Both the position numbers and the translations under genes were made by a program. The notes beneath the pieces are model-generated. The model was not told the DNA's origin. It worked only from the letters and a program-made list of their open reading frames with translations, and ran no database searches. Shown here piece by piece: positions 23,611-35,399 of a stretch of 64,000 nucleotides of DNA. Position 1 is the first letter of the stretch. Each line of letters starts with the position of its first letter. This DNA is from Spirometra erinaceieuropaei (taxonomy: Eukaryota > Platyhelminthes > Cestoda > Diphyllobothriidea > Diphyllobothriidae), in assembly GCA_902702965.1 (NCBI GenBank), contig CACRXP010000007.1, positions 1,024,629-1,088,628 on the forward strand. The letters run 5' to 3'.

Positions 23611-24124
23611 CTAAGGTAGTCAGGGAGACAGGGATCTAGTTAGAGGAAGTTAAAGTAGCCAAGTAATATGGGTAAAATAGCCCTAGTTAGGAACATTCTA
23701 CGCTTCCTGGTCTTCCAAAGAATTTGCCTTTTGGATTTAGTTTAATTTTCTATCCACATATTACCTCTAGCAGACCATTATTTTGCTACTTACCAGTCCC
23801 GACTTTGATGCCTTAAATCCAAACTTGCTAAAGAAGCCTTTAAAAATGGATGTTTTTCAACAAACTAAGATAGATTACAAGCCTGGGCGGATAACCGTCA
23901 AATTAGGGCGGGGGGGGGTGACTTATAGACTGTCTTATTTTACAGACATTTTTTCAGCGTTCTTTCCGTCGTGGTTTCAAATTACTCCTCTTTTTGGTCC
24001 TTTACCGGCCAGTGAACCATACTGTTCGTACGACCAGCAACTTGAATACGCTTAATTTTACTGACACGGAAATAGAAATCTCTCTCTTCCGAAGGTCCTG
24101 CGCCATTTTCAAGGGAGATTGCGG

Positions 24125-24215
24125 TTGGTGTTAATGTTGGGGTTGAAGGTGAGTTGGGGGTTAGAGTTAGTCTCTGGTTAAGGGTTAAGGACAGAGTTAT
24201 GGCGGATGTTAAGTT
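24125..24215 (+). repeat. Degenerate telomere-like tract
   Basis: Repeated imperfect GGGTTA/GGGGTT units (gttggggttgaagg, gggggttagagtt, ggttaagggttaagg) in an intron of the large gene. Confidence 0.65.
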
Positions 24216-24676
24216 TAGTTTTAGCGTTAAGATTGCATCTAAAACAGGCCACGCGGTAAATTCGCTGGGTAGGGGTCGGTTACGCTGTCTGGGTCTCAAG
24301 TGTAGGCTCGGGGGCTGATAAACACGATATATATAGGATAGAAACTTCCTCGTTTTCCTTATGAGGACCAAAGGATGGCTTTTGACATAATTTATCAATT
24401 CTCGTCGCCTGCTTTATATTATAACAGTGCCCTGCTCACACACTTGAGCTCATTATCTGTAGTTGATTAACTTTGACTTTTCCAGGACCGACCGAGGTTG
24501 ACCCCTGTGACATCTTTTTCTTTCGCATCCGCTGTAGACTCGGCAAATCCAGTGTGTCTGTTGGCCCTATCCTCATCGACCCGCCAATGAATCGATTTTG
24601 GCGTTGGCAAGGTGGTGTTCCATGCTGACCACGTGACCTCCGATCGGCTCCTTTCGTCTCCGCCTGCTGGACTCAC

Positions 24677-24843
24677 CTGGATTTCCTTGCCTGCGCTATT
24701 GGCCCTGTCCTAAATAATCCGAATTCTGTGCGAAACCCCTGACAGATGAGCTGCAGGTCCATTGCCGGATTATGCCAGTTGGAAACCAATTTTCGAGAAT
24801 TAGTCAGGCTATCTTCCTTTTGGCTAGGCCGACAAGCCTGGCT
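24677..24843 (-). CDS. Exon of HEAT-like gene (3' end certain, 5' end not)
   Basis: The donor ATCCAG|GTGAGTCC is near-perfect. The only open frame runs back to a TAA at 24844-24846 and contains SLTNSRKLVSNWHNPAMDLQ and LICQGFRTEFGLFRTGPIAQ, which looks like real protein. Candidate acceptors inside the open stretch (for example gtcggcctag| or gacctgcag|) differ in phase, so the start given is the maximum extent. It ends with two spare bases. Confidence 0.62.
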
Positions 24844-26240
24844 TTATCAGACGCGAAAGTGTCCTTCTTGTGTTATATGTGACCATATACCAGTGACAGT
24901 CTAACCTCACAGTTAAATGCAGACTAGTACTCATGCAATCACGTGCCAAGCCTTTTGCCGTTTTATCAGCACAGCCCCAGATCACAATCTTGGCGCGTTC
25001 TTCTGAAGGTCATTGGCTATTGTTCCATCAATGGTTGCGGATGTTTGGGTCCCGCCCGTTGTTCTCTGATGGTAGGTTCCGATTTATCGGCAACACCAGT
25101 ATAAGAGGGGCTCAGAACTCTTGCCCTCGCCTCTGAGAACTTCTTCACAAGAGGTTACGAGCCGTAAGTGCAGCTTTTCTGTTCGAGCGGTCATAAGTAG
25201 GTTTCTTGACATATAGACGCATGGAGGACTTTAAATAGTTATTGGTCTATGGCAGGTGGATGCGGGTAGTTTGCTTCATCCTTTTATTGGCGGTGTAACG
25301 GTGTGTTTGGAATCCTTGAAAGTTCAGACATGAGAACGCTTGTGACCAACTGGCGATGTCCTTTGAACTGGGGGATGCATCCTGTGTTCGCTGCCTTGTG
25401 GCAGATCGTAGTCTTTTTTCTCCTGCCTGTCATCTTTGTAACCTTGACATAGAGGAAGGGCTACTACCATTTGACTTCTTCCATGGATGTCAGGAACGGC
25501 TGAATTGGACAGTGCCTTGAGAGCCTGTTTGTTACTCATCTTGGTTGTGTAGATTTGGCGTCAGTATACCTGGTTCGCCAGAACTACGGATGCCCGAACC
25601 ACCGAAATACTGCTTCAGTAATTAGTCTAGACGGAAGCGAGTTCATCGGCATCCCTTGCCTTCAGTCTTTACCTTAAGTGTTGTGTGAGAAGAATTTCAT
25701 AAATCATGAATTGCAGAATCTCGGTGAGGTGCCCTTGTAGTGGCTCAACTCGGGACGCATGTTCCAACGCCAATCTTCTCGCGAATGCTTGTGCGTGCGT
25801 ACCAATTGCAATCTGGTTCTCAGTCAATCATCTTCGAGTCTGACTCAGACATGATCTCGCTGAACACAGTGGACAACTGCCGCACTATCATGCACTCGCG
25901 GGTTCGGGTGTGCCAACTCAAAGCAACCTCTTCTGTACGGAAGACAACGTTCTCCCAACTGGTGTCCCACTTCTTCCTTTCCCGTTCTGAACTGGGTCGA
26001 GTGATCGTGGCGGCTATGGTCCCCAGTGGCTCAAACCGCCGCTACGCACCTGCTTAAGCCCTCGGTCACTTTCATGCACGTAACCTGGAACCACTAAGCG
26101 GAGCTGCAGCTGAGCTGAACCCCTCGCACTTGCGTCATACAGCAGCACAAAGAAATTAAAATTCTTTTTGTGCACCTTTGCCTTGTATGCATTTTGTAAA
26201 ATAGGTATATATATACATATATATGGAAGCTGCAGAATAC

Positions 26241-26397
26241 CTACGTAAGATTCAGCAAACTGGAGCACAAGGTAGGAGAGCAGTTTAAGGCAGCCGTAGG
26301 TCAGAAGAGTGGGTTCGAACGAGCAATGGGTTGTAATGAGGTCTGACAGCAGGGTACGGTCATACAATCCGGCCACGTGACCCACCGCTTTCAGCGT
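26241..26397 (-). CDS. Exon of HEAT-like gene
   Basis: 157 nt, 52 codons plus one base. The acceptor is tattcgccctttttag| and the donor is ACGTAG|GTATTC. The translation is TLKAVGHVAGLYDRTLLSDL then ITTHCSFEPTLLTYGCLKLL and SYLVLQFAESYV, a strongly helical HEAT-like segment. A TA microsatellite lies in the intron only about 50 bp upstream of it. Confidence 0.87.
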
Positions 26398-26444
26398 CTA
26401 AAAAGGGCGAATAATTATTGAAACAGGTCAGCTGGAAACTCCTG

Positions 26445-26470
26445 TATATATATATATATATATATATATT
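26445..26470. repeat. TA microsatellite
   Basis: About 13 TA units immediately upstream, on the minus strand, of the exon at 26397. Confidence 0.95.
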
Positions 26471-27089
26471 ATTTTTACAGATTTCGTCAACAAATAAGTC
26501 CATTTGTTCGTAAAAACGTAGAGATAAATCCAGTCTCTTTTGTTACATTGTGCAAACTAACCTGGTCCACAAAATTAAGGCTGATATTCATCTATCTTGA
26601 ACGAATGCATACCTGTAAAACCAGTTTTATCTGGTCTAAAATCAGGAAAACTGTGACGTACTGGGTCACGGAAAGTTGTGCCTATGCAGGGAGAAAGGAG
26701 ATTCAGTTCTTGGACTGACAGCAGGACTCGCAGACAACCCTTCTCATAGCTTTTATGTCACCTCCTTCGTTCGATCCGGGTGAATTGCGAGCAATCGAGA
26801 AAACAGAAGTCCCGTTTTGTTAAGATGCCTTCCCCAAAATGCAATTAGTCACACATGCTCAGCATTTCGGCAGTTGACAGGATTTTGGAAATCTGAATGC
26901 TCGATCTTCTCGCGCGGATTTGAACACAGTGGTCATGTTTTAAATTACTTCCAGAGAACCATAAATTGTGCACTGTTTTTAAGGAGATAGTAATGCCTTT
27001 AAGTATGCTGGGCGTTTTAGATGAGAGAAATCAATTTGTTCAAGAAGGTTCTTTTCTGTTATGCCTGAAGTAAACGAGAGTCAAATCTA

Positions 27090-28203
27090 GATTTGCCGTG
27101 GATGCGCTATCTCATGAAATGTTAACCGCAATTCGCTTAAAAAATTACTTGGGTGGGGATATCTCAGTCACCTCAGGATGCCACCTTTTAAACTGGATTC
27201 TTTCATCAGCATGCAAAAACTACGCTCTACAAGAATGGCTATTTAGGTAATATGAGTTTGTCTTTAGGATTTTCAATGCCCTAATAATTTTAAATGTATT
27301 TTATAAAATACGTGGAATAAAGTATACGTTTTCCTACACATTGTGTTGCAAACTACGCCCTCTCCAAATTGCACACCTGAAAAAAGCGTATTTCGGTTTT
27401 ATAAAATCTTCTTATTGGAAAATTTTCGAAGACTGTAAAATGTCCATCCATAAAACACCGTATCTCTACACTTATTTATGTTTCTTGTAAAGCGTAGGGC
27501 ATGATTCAAATCCACTGCACAATTTTATGAACATTCTATAATATCTTCCTGATTAGTTATCAAAATGGGTCATTTTCATTACATGGAATAAATAAAGCAT
27601 GTGGTTTTAAAAACGTGAATGCAGGTGTTCGGGAATTGAGAAAGTTCTTTTAAAGCCGAACGATACTCTTCCTAGAAGTATCAAGTTTAAAGAAGACGTA
27701 ATTTGTCGCCAGGTGAATGAAAGAAGGAATAGGAAGTGAAAAAGAAGGCTGGCCGATCGCCGAAACTGTCTGTTTACTATTTTGAGCTTTCGATCCGATG
27801 GAGGAGTCCATCGTCAGAAATAATAGTAACAACAGAACGAACGGCATAAATTCGAAAACTCAAAACAATAAACGGAATGTTCTAGTTCTTGACTAGCCTT
27901 CTTCTTGACTTATACATACACTTAGATCTCGAAATACCGTGTCGATTTGAGAAAGAGTATTATAAGGCATCCAAAATCAGTAGGAAAAGTGCATACTACT
28001 CAAGTAGTCGTTTTTTACACAGCATGGCTTTGCAGGCGGTTAGAAAAATCCTCGTTCAAAACCCAGCATCCTGACGTAAGCAAAATATGTTTGGATTCCG
28101 CTGCAGATTTCTTAGATATTACAATACTTCTTAAGTAATTTTTTCGGGTCATAAACATATTTTAGAATTTCAGTTAACGTTTCATGAGATAGTGCATCTT
28201 CTG
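27090..28203. mobile_element. Foldback element copy 7 with internal insertion
   Basis: The left arm starts near 'gcgctatctcatgaaatgtt' and the right arm ends 'gagatagtgcatcttctg' then TA at 28204. It is longer than other copies because repeat D sequence (about 27740-27860) lies within it. Confidence 0.78.
27770..27860 (-). mobile_element. Repeat D terminal fragment, hammerhead-like
   Basis: On the minus strand: 'gttactattatttctgacga', 'tggactcctccatcggatc', then GAAAGC. CTGACGA satisfies CUGANGA, and GAAA follows a short stem. Related to 31450-31485. Confidence 0.5.
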
Positions 28204-28291
28204 TATGTTTCATAAATTCATGCTTTTAAAAACGGTATCCCTTCATGTGCACTCTAACGGATAAACAGACTGCAGGTAAACGAAACCTTAC

Positions 28292-28626
28292 TTTAACTGA
28301 ACATATCTGCTTCTCAGGTCATCTGACTCCCCCATTTCGTCGTGCGCAGACGGAGCCGACTTTTGTGCATTAAACACAATTTTTAAATTATTTGACTGTC
28401 TGAGTTTACAAAATTCAATGAAGCTGCGTGCACAAGTATCCCATTCATGCCGACGAAAACAAACGCGTGAGTTCGGGCTTAATATGGGCGGAGTGCTGCA
28501 TCTATCCTTGATCCCGACAATAGGTTTCTTTGCAGATTCGCTGGACAAAATGAGGGCTGCATGGAGCCCGTTTGATCCCAGAACTACTGCTGCATAAGCG
28601 TATCGCAGCACGCCATAGAAGTAGGT
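28292..28626 (-). CDS. Exon of HEAT-like gene
   Basis: About 335 nt ending with two spare bases at TTAAA|GTAAGG. The translation begins TYFYGVLRYAYAAVVLGSNG and contains LHAALILSSESAKKPIVGIK and ARSFIEFCKLRQSNNLK. The donor is clear. The acceptor is uncertain: the frame is closed by TGA just upstream (about 28640), and only purine-rich AG sites near 28627-28632 are available. The phase-0 start used here agrees with the exon ending at 29856. Confidence 0.78.
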
Positions 28627-28639
28627 CTCCACTCCATGT

Positions 28640-28850
28640 CAGTTCTCCCTAAGACTGAGAGTAAGGACGCAATAGGGCCCCCTTAATGAGGCCCTTTTTG
28701 CTCCCTCGCAAGCGCGTGAGGCACGCGTAGACGGGCTGTTTAGCTCTGACAACCAGCGCGCCTCCTTCCGGGCTTATCGATGTTATTGTATGGCTAAAAC
28801 AGGGAGGTTGCAGGATGAAAGAGTGCGGTAGCTACTGCGCACCTCTGCCT
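28640..28850 (+). repeat. Repeat B-related fragment
   Basis: 'ggcacgcgtagacgggctg' and 'gatgaaagagtgcggtagct' recur at 39290 ('ggcacgcgtagacggactg') and 34790. Confidence 0.4.
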
Positions 28851-29855
28851 CACCGGTGTTGCGTCAACCTCGTGAAACGCGCGATGGACGTTGTCATTCT
28901 CGACGGTCGAATTATTTGTTTATATCTTCCTACCGCTCGAGGGTATAGGCAGGTCTTCAGTCGTCCAAATATTTGGGCTGGATTCCTCCAAGGTAGCGCC
29001 ATACGGCTGGTATTTTCAAGGCAAAATCATGCATGTCAGCTAAATTACCTCATGGGCTAGTTGTGCCAGCTCCTTGGATGAATCACAGAGAAACTCAATC
29101 GAGGCGTGTAGCATAATGATGAGACTGTGTCGAAAATCGGCGTTCGACCGAGCGCCAGCCGGTCCCACCACTTCATGTGATCGCGGTGAACTGGGCTGCA
29201 CGTCTCGGTAGCTGTTGGCGCCAATGGAGACTCGTGGCCGCGCGCTGCCGGGTGAGGTGGAGAAACCAGTTTGGCCGTAAATGGGGCTTGAATTCTCACT
29301 GGGCGAGGCCGAGGAGAAGAAGACTGGTGATGAGGGTATACTGGTCCCCGCTGAACAGCCCCTCAGAGCGTTCCATACGTTGAGCCTGGTCTAAAACGTG
29401 CAATCAGAGTTGCTTGCAGAAAAAAGCAGTATGTCTGACGTTTAGTGGCGGCCAGTGCTAGACGAATTACGCAGGTCAGAAGACCCGCGAATCTTGTTTT
29501 CATTGCTGGCGGCAAGTAGAGCATCCTTGCTTAAGGTGGCACACAATGCAGCAATGGAGGTAAAGAAAGATGCCTAAATAATTATCTAGACAAGTCGTTC
29601 GAGCTTAGGATCTCAAAAACAGTTTAAGTCCCAATTTATATTATGGGAAACCCATAAGGCCGAATGAAAACGATAGGAAAAAACATATGACCTTGAGAAG
29701 TCGTTTCTGGGACAGATTTGGAAATTTTAATAGCCGTTTCAGGCTTGTCCGTTCTTATCAGTCAGTGATGATCCAGATCATGATCTGTACAATCGGAATT
29801 CTGACCCCGATTCAATTGAGTGGGATTGTAAATGCATAAAGTGGACTCATCTCAC

Positions 29856-30114
29856 GGATACTTTTGAATCTTTTAAAAGCTGGTATACACAGTGTTCTAG
29901 ACTTTCGAGTTTTACTGTCCAAATACCTACTAAACCAGCTAATCCTCTCCGTAATTGAACGCGCAACCTGAATGTCTGGGGAGTTTCATCTAATTTATAT
30001 CTGGTAGTGAGATCAGACGGGCGTAAGAGGGCACAAACCTCGGCTTTTTCCAGTAAGCTCATTTTCTCTATCAGCGACAAGTTCTCTGACTGGCCACTCC
30101 AGCTCGAAGATGAC
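29856..30114 (-). CDS. Exon of HEAT-like gene
   Basis: 259 nt: one base then 86 codons. The acceptor is excellent (ttcctatctcctcactttag|) and the donor is TCC|GTGAGA. The translation begins SSSSWSGQSENLSLIEKMSL and continues LLRPSDLTTRYKLDE and LRRGLAGLVGIWTVKL. The first base completes Arg with the previous exon. A shorter version ending at a GTATTT donor after GLAGLV cannot be excluded. Confidence 0.82.
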
Positions 30115-30924
30115 CTAAAGTGAGGAGATAGGAATTGTACTCAGGATTAAGGGTAAAGTAAATATAGACTGCAGTTTAATCCGAGAAGTTGTATGCATTG
30201 ATCATGGCCTCCCAGTATTTTATGGATGTAGCCAATTATCTGTCCTCTTCCCTCAAGAACGAAATCCAGTGGGGATGCCTCATACACTGAGCGCAATATG
30301 TGTATCATGCTACTTTGTAAAGTATGCACGAATCATCCTGAGTAAGACAAAGGCATTTCTTTGGATTCATGCGATTTCCAGAGACAGAACCACACTGAGG
30401 TCCAAATAGAAGATGTTGGTTTAATTTAGGAAATCCCAGTAAAACAACCCTCGTAAACTTGAGATATGAACTTAATTTTAAGAAAATCAGATGTTACAAA
30501 AAGGGAGTTTTCAAAGTGCTTTTAAAATAAAAAGGCTGTTCACAGTTCCCCAAATTACATTTCAAATTCTAGCAATCTCAGAAGGAAATCCTCGTCTTGA
30601 AGAACCCATGACGTATAGTCATGAAAGGATATTCCAGGGGTTACAGCTAAGTGGAGGACCGCGTCCTAGAATACCTAGTTGCTTTCGTATATAAGGGTGT
30701 TATTATGGGTTTATTTTCGGCTAGTAAGTTGTTGAAAAACGGATTGAGCACCTTATGTGTCGGTGGATAAAGATTTTAATATTTATAAGAGTTCTCTGTA
30801 GTTCATTTATATTAATTGAATGAGGTCCGTAAAAGGACACAGGCGAAGAACAAAGGATCTTCGCAAATAAAAAGGATCTACTCGTATGTTGCGTAAAATA
30901 ACACTAATTGTTAATGGTGGAAGC

Positions 30925-31260
30925 AAAACAAACCGACATTTCGGCCGTCGTTACCGACGGTGTCCACCGTGTGCTCCACATCAAGGCGAGAGCAGGGACG
31001 GTGACTTGTGCGTGAATTAGTTTATTGTGATAGCAGACTTGCACAGCATCTGCCGCACTTTCCTCCTCCCCCGCCTGGGCCCGGTGCAAAGATAAAGTCT
31101 AAAAGGCCGGAGACGGGGGAGGGCGCAGGTGGATGGCGCGGTCGAGCCCGCACCTTGGCGTTCAACTCCACACCTTCTGGTCCGCACATCAAATGACCGG
31201 GTCTTCGATAACGCCTGTCAGAATCCGACATGACAACCGTGTTGGTCCAACGCATCTACC
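30925..31260 (-). repeat. Repeat B copy, inverted
   Basis: Carries, in minus orientation, 'cgtcggtaacgacggccgaa', 'tttagactttatctttgcac', the 'cgagcccgcaccttggcg' block and 'ccacaccttctggtcc'. Directly comparable with 35065-35320, also minus. Confidence 0.65.
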
Positions 31261-31289
31261 TCGCGGCCCGTTTTGGTTGTAGTAAATCA

Positions 31290-31500
31290 AAACAAGCCAA
31301 AACTTGATTGAAGCCTGGGACCCTGATGAGAACTCAGTTAATCGAAATATTGATCTGATTCCCACGTACGGTGTCCTGCGCATTCCTCTCCAGATTTCTG
31401 GCGCTGGTTGTGGATTGGCTAATGTTACCCGTTTTGCTGCCACTGTCATTTCTGACGATGGGCCCCTGTATGAGTCAGAAGGCTCAAAAAAATAAACAAG
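31290..31500 (+). mobile_element. Repeat D copy, hammerhead-like
   Basis: Begins 'ttgattgaagcctgggaccctgatgagaactcag' and ends 'catttctgacgatgggcccc' with 'gagtcagaaggctcaaaaaaataaa'. The terminal CTGACGA...GTCAGAAGGCTC resembles a decayed hammerhead core. Homologous to 58130-58290 (minus). Confidence 0.6.
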
Positions 31501-31699
31501 GGTTCCCCTGTTCAATCAATCTCCTTTCATACCCAAATATGGTTCCTTTGAATTAAAAGGATAGTCATCGAAGGTGCTAACCAGAAACACCAAAACAATT
31601 TTAAGGAAGAAAAATCTGTGTCATTCACAAGAAGTGTTTACAACTCGGTAGTGCCACTCAGTCGACGACTGTTTGGTTATCCAGCCTTGAGAGGGTGAT

Positions 31700-32330
31700 G
31701 GCCTAGGCAAATGCATGGTCACGTGTCACCCTTCTGGGCCGTAAGGTCTGTTAACGTCTGCTATGCCAGGATCAGCAAACAATTGCCCTCGCAGTCCGTT
31801 GTACGCTGGCAGATCTCTGGCGCCTAGTCCCCTGGCGGTAGATGCGTTTGCACTCCTGCTATGTATACAGGTCGTGAACATGGTTGCCCAGTCATCGACA
31901 CCCTTCTGACCCGTTGTGGTTCTGCTGATGTGCCCCCCAAACGGGCCACGTGGTAGGTGCACCGGACCAACACTGGGGCCATATTGGGCTCTGGCAGGCG
32001 TAATCGGAGTTGCGCACGATAACAAATGCCAAAAATTCGGGACCCTGCCGCCCCCCTTCCCAATTGTTGTGGTTAGTCAAAAACCTGGTTATTTGCCGTG
32101 TGGACCGGAGGGTGTGGAGTGGAACGCCAAGATGTAGGCTCGACCGGGCCATCCACCTGCGTCCTCCCCCGTCATCGGACTTTTTGACTCTGTCTTAACT
32201 CCGGGTCCAGGGGGGAAAGTGTGGTAGATGCTGTGCAAGTCTACCATCACTATAAACTAAATTTTCGCGCAATTCACCGTCCCTGCTCGCACCCTGCTTA
32301 GGGGAATACGGTAGACATAGTCAGACGCGA
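31700..32330 (+). repeat. Repeat B, longest copy
   Basis: Contains the 5' block (ggcggtagatgcgtttgcac ... aggtcgtgaacatgg) seen at 34545, the middle block ('ctctggcaggcgtaatcgga') seen at 16385 and the 3' block ('ctgtgcaagtctaccatcac'). It gives the best view of the family at over 600 bp. Confidence 0.65.
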
Positions 32331-32339
32331 CGGTCGAGC

Positions 32340-32620
32340 TGTCGGTTCTGCTGTTCTTGACTAAAATCCTGGTCAAGTGCTTGTTGTGGACCAGGGCGTA
32401 TGGAGTGGGGCACTAAGGTGCGGGCTCGACCGTGTTACCCGCCTGCGCTCTCCCTCACCTCCGACCTTCGTGACTGGGTCTTGACACCGGGTCTACGTAG
32501 GGCGTATAAGGAGGGAGTGCGCTTGATGCTGCCTACTTTTCCTTGCTGTGGAGTGCACAGTGGACACCGTCGGCAACGGCAGTCGAACTGTTATAAAACT
32601 GGGGTTGCGCTCGCCGACCA
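32340..32620 (+). repeat. Repeat B, second adjacent copy
   Basis: 'gtgcgggctcgaccgtgtta', 'gtgcacagtggacaccgtcg' and 'gcaacggcagtcgaactgtt', lying directly after the preceding copy in the same orientation. Confidence 0.6.
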
Positions 32621-32749
32621 TGTCCCAGGCTGTTGGCCAGTGCTAAAAGCACTCAAGACAAAACCTTATGAAAACTCGAATTGTTCAGATTTTTTCAAGT
32701 GTTTAGTGAAACAGAACCATTTTTATTTGGCCAAATTTTGAAAAACGGA

Positions 32750-32834
32750 AAGGCGCAGTTGGGTTAGAACCCATGACAGCAGGAAAAAGCATACGTATAA
32801 CCAACATACTAACCACCTGAGCTACAATGCTCCA
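32750..32834 (-). pseudogene. Degenerate tRNA-like sequence
   Basis: The minus strand contains 'tgtagctcaggtggttagta' (A-box/D-arm like) and 'catgggttctaacccaactg' (B-box/T-arm like) about 40 bp apart. The D stem, anticodon stem and acceptor do not close properly, so it is a tRNA pseudogene or SINE head and not a functional tRNA. Confidence 0.5.
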
Positions 32835-32999
32835 ACGGGAGCCGTAAGTTTAATCACATTTACTCGCATTTTGTCCTACTCAGCTGCATCTCCAACAATG
32901 CAATACGCAGTCTTAGCCATTATTTTAAAAGCGTGCTCGAGATCAAACCGGTGTCCGGCCTTCCAGCCTCACATTTAACTAATCTTTTGGCGGCACCTT

Positions 33000-33850
33000 T
33001 ATCTCAAATATTATCAATGGTGGTTTTTACCGAATTTGTTGGACGCTTTCCTCCTTGTTTATCCATTTCTTGCTTAAGTCTGCATTACCATAGCTTACAA
33101 AGTAGGTCTACTCACCATATACTGATTGCCGTCCCTGCATCTTCTCTTCGTATTCAGCAGATGACATAAGTATAGCCAAATAAACTTTTATAATAACATC
33201 ATTAGTGTCATACGTCTACTCAATGACATCAATTTTTATACGGTGTTTTGGTTGGTACATCTGTAAGCTCAATTAATCCTAGCATATTCGATAAGTTTCG
33301 CAGCCCACTGTACTATCTGCAATATAAATTAAATTTAATTAAAATGCATTCAAGCAAACTAAATCACTGTGAGTAGTAAGTATTATCCACAACTTCAGGC
33401 ATACAAGGCCATTTTTGACGTTTTTTGAATTCGTTCCCAACATTTGGACGCCGGACTGGAAAGGAACGATGACCAATGAACGCTTACTTATTGACGAAAA
33501 ATCAGGAGTTACTTGCATGTCAGGAAATGAGACTAAATATTTTCGCCGAAAAGCCTTTAAACAGTGTCTTTCCCTTTGAACAAACAGAAAGCGGACATTC
33601 CTGCCTTTGACCTGGCCGTGATACTATTAATCTTCGTAATACCTGCTGATGTTATCAGTCCAAAAGCTAAAGCTGTAATTAATGATTTATAGTAACATCA
33701 AAACTTGTTATGCCCATGCGCTATCGCATGAATGACGGAGGAACAAAGGCGTTACGGTGCCGTCGTCTGACACCCCATTTTCTACAAAGCCTGAATTGCC
33801 AGTTAATTTTTGCGAGCGCAATTTAGGCCAGTAGCATTAAATTTATTCTT
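33000..33850. other. AT-rich intron, nothing recognised
   Basis: No exon, SINE, PLE or foldback blocks found on either strand. Confidence 0.5.
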
Positions 33851-33861
33851 CCAAAGCTTAC

Positions 33862-33986
33862 CTGTTCCGCTTAAACATTGTGATTGAGATCACAGAGGGT
33901 CTCTAAAATCGGGAAAGCAAGGGTATAACGGCAATAATCCTGTTTATTTGATTCATTTCTAGTGATGCATACTTGAAGGCTGAACT
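33862..33986 (-). CDS. Exon of HEAT-like gene with an in-frame TAG
   Basis: 125 nt, phase 0 in, two spare bases out. The acceptor is cctcatattcctacag| and the donor is AACAG|GTAAGC, both strong. The first 27 codons contain SSAFKYASLEMNQINRIIAV and IPLLSRF, then a TAG at 33903-33905, then RPSVISITMFKRN in the same frame. The TAG lies at the end of a pyrimidine-rich run (ctttcccgattttag), so it could itself serve as an acceptor giving a 41-nt exon (33862-33902) that is also phase 0 to 2. Either reading joins correctly to the 30114 exon (AG+G, Arg). Alternatives are an assembly error, an allelic nonsense change, or gene decay. Confidence 0.68.
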
Positions 33987-34390
33987 CTGTAGGAATATGA
34001 GGCGGAATGTTTGACATATTCTTGCCCGGAATGACGCTCGTAAATACGACGATCCGCTTTTGCAAGACGAGCAAGTCGCAAAGGCTTCTTTGATTAACAT
34101 TTATTTACTCCGGTTTAAGGTCCGAGGGAGTCAGGATATAGGAGTTCAGCCCCTGGATTATCAGAATAGAAATGTATCCCACCCATGAATGGCTCCCGTT
34201 TTCGATAAGTTATCCCCAAGTCGCAACTAATATGCATGTATATACATAATAAGTTCAACAATTTCCGACACTAAGAGTCCTATCGCAGACCCTTAATTCA
34301 ATAGCTTTAACCTAACAACTTTAGAAATGCTTGTTTTGATTATCCTTTGCAGTTCACATACCAGAAACCGCACACAAGACCCTGGGAAAC

Positions 34391-34486
34391 CCACTGAAGA
34401 GCCAAAACACTTGCACTTGAGTCATGAAGCAGTAGAAACATTGGCGAAGCAAATGTCTGCACCTTCAGGTAGTAAGGCACAACGAT
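34391..34486 (-). CDS. Possible exon, unproven
   Basis: A 32-codon stretch translating as IVVPYYLKVQTFASPMFLLL then HDSSASVLALQW, with plausible but weak sites (gggag|ATC and TGG|GTTTCC). It would be phase 0 to 0 and would not disturb the 36535 to 33986 junction. A related stretch lies at about 26090-26150 on the same strand (FVLLYDASARG), so this could be a repeat fragment and not an exon. Confidence 0.25.
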
Positions 34487-34519
34487 CTCCCATGCATGTA
34501 TAAATGAATTTAGGTCAGA

Positions 34520-34930
34520 CCGCCTGTGGTGTCTGGATGCCTGCCGATAGATGCGCTTGCGCTTCCGCTGGGTATGTAGGTCGTGAGCATAGCTGACCAT
34601 TCACCCTCGTCTCTCTGCCGTTGTTATTGTTGATGACGTCTTTACTGGTTAAATCCTGGTCAAGCGTTTATTTGGACCAGGAAGCGTAGTCGTACTCCTA
34701 GGTACGGGCTCGGCCGTGTCATCTGTTTGCGGTCTCTCCCACAAACGATCTTATTGACTATGTCTTGGCATCGGGCAGATGCGAGGAGTTGAGATGAAAG
34801 AGTACTGTCAATGTCTCGCAAGTCCAAATATGCTATAAAATAACTCACGCACAAGTCATCGGGCCTGCTTTTCCTTGCTGTGGAATGCACGGTATACACC
34901 GTCGGCAACGGCGGTCGAACTGTCAGGTTA
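34520..34930 (+). repeat. Repeat B copy
   Basis: 'gatagatgcgcttgcgcttc', 'ggtcgtgagcatagctgacc', 'aactcacgcacaagtcat' and 'ccgtcggcaacggcggtcga' in order. Clear match to 31830-32310 and 32550. Confidence 0.65.
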
Positions 34931-35064
34931 AATCGTCGATCTCGGGTGTTGAGAATGAAGGAAGAAGCAAGGCGTTCTTTAAGGCGGATGAAACTTCAGA
35001 CGATTTTACCATTCTCATCAGAGATTTCCTTACCCCTCTTTTAATTTATAATTGCAGAATGATA

Positions 35065-35320
35065 GCCTCCGACGATGTCCACCGTGTGCCCCAAGCAAGT
35101 TGAAGCAGGCAGGGTGGATTGCACATGAATTATTTTGTAGTGGGGACAGGCTTGCGCAGTATATACCGCACTCTCTCCTCCCCCCGGACCCGACGTCAAG
35201 ACATAGTCAAAAATGCCGGAGGCAGAGAGGGCACGGGTGGATGGCGCGGCCGAGCCCGCACCTTGGCGATCTACTCCATACCCTCGGGCACAAGACAAGC
35301 GTTTGATCTGGATTTTGACC
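35065..35320 (-). repeat. Repeat B copy, inverted
   Basis: Minus-orientation match to the 3' half of repeat B. Together with the plus copy ending at about 34930 it forms a tail-to-tail inverted pair about 140 bp apart. Confidence 0.65.
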
Positions 35321-35399
35321 AATAACAGGAAGAAAGTTCACGTCCGAACGAGAATACTGCTGCCGACAAAGAAAAGTGAGAACGGAATAGCTATTTCGG

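Noticed and set aside
25740..26057. 105-codon plus-strand frame
   Set aside because: No motif or splice context; it lies in an intron of the minus-strand gene and no other plus-strand exon supports it.
30147..30329. Minus-strand frame with SVYEASPLDFVLEGRGQIIG, protein-like
   Set aside because: It ends only about 30 bp before the acceptor of the 30114 exon, has no usable donor, and its frame is closed by TGA before the only good acceptor. Kept as unexplained.
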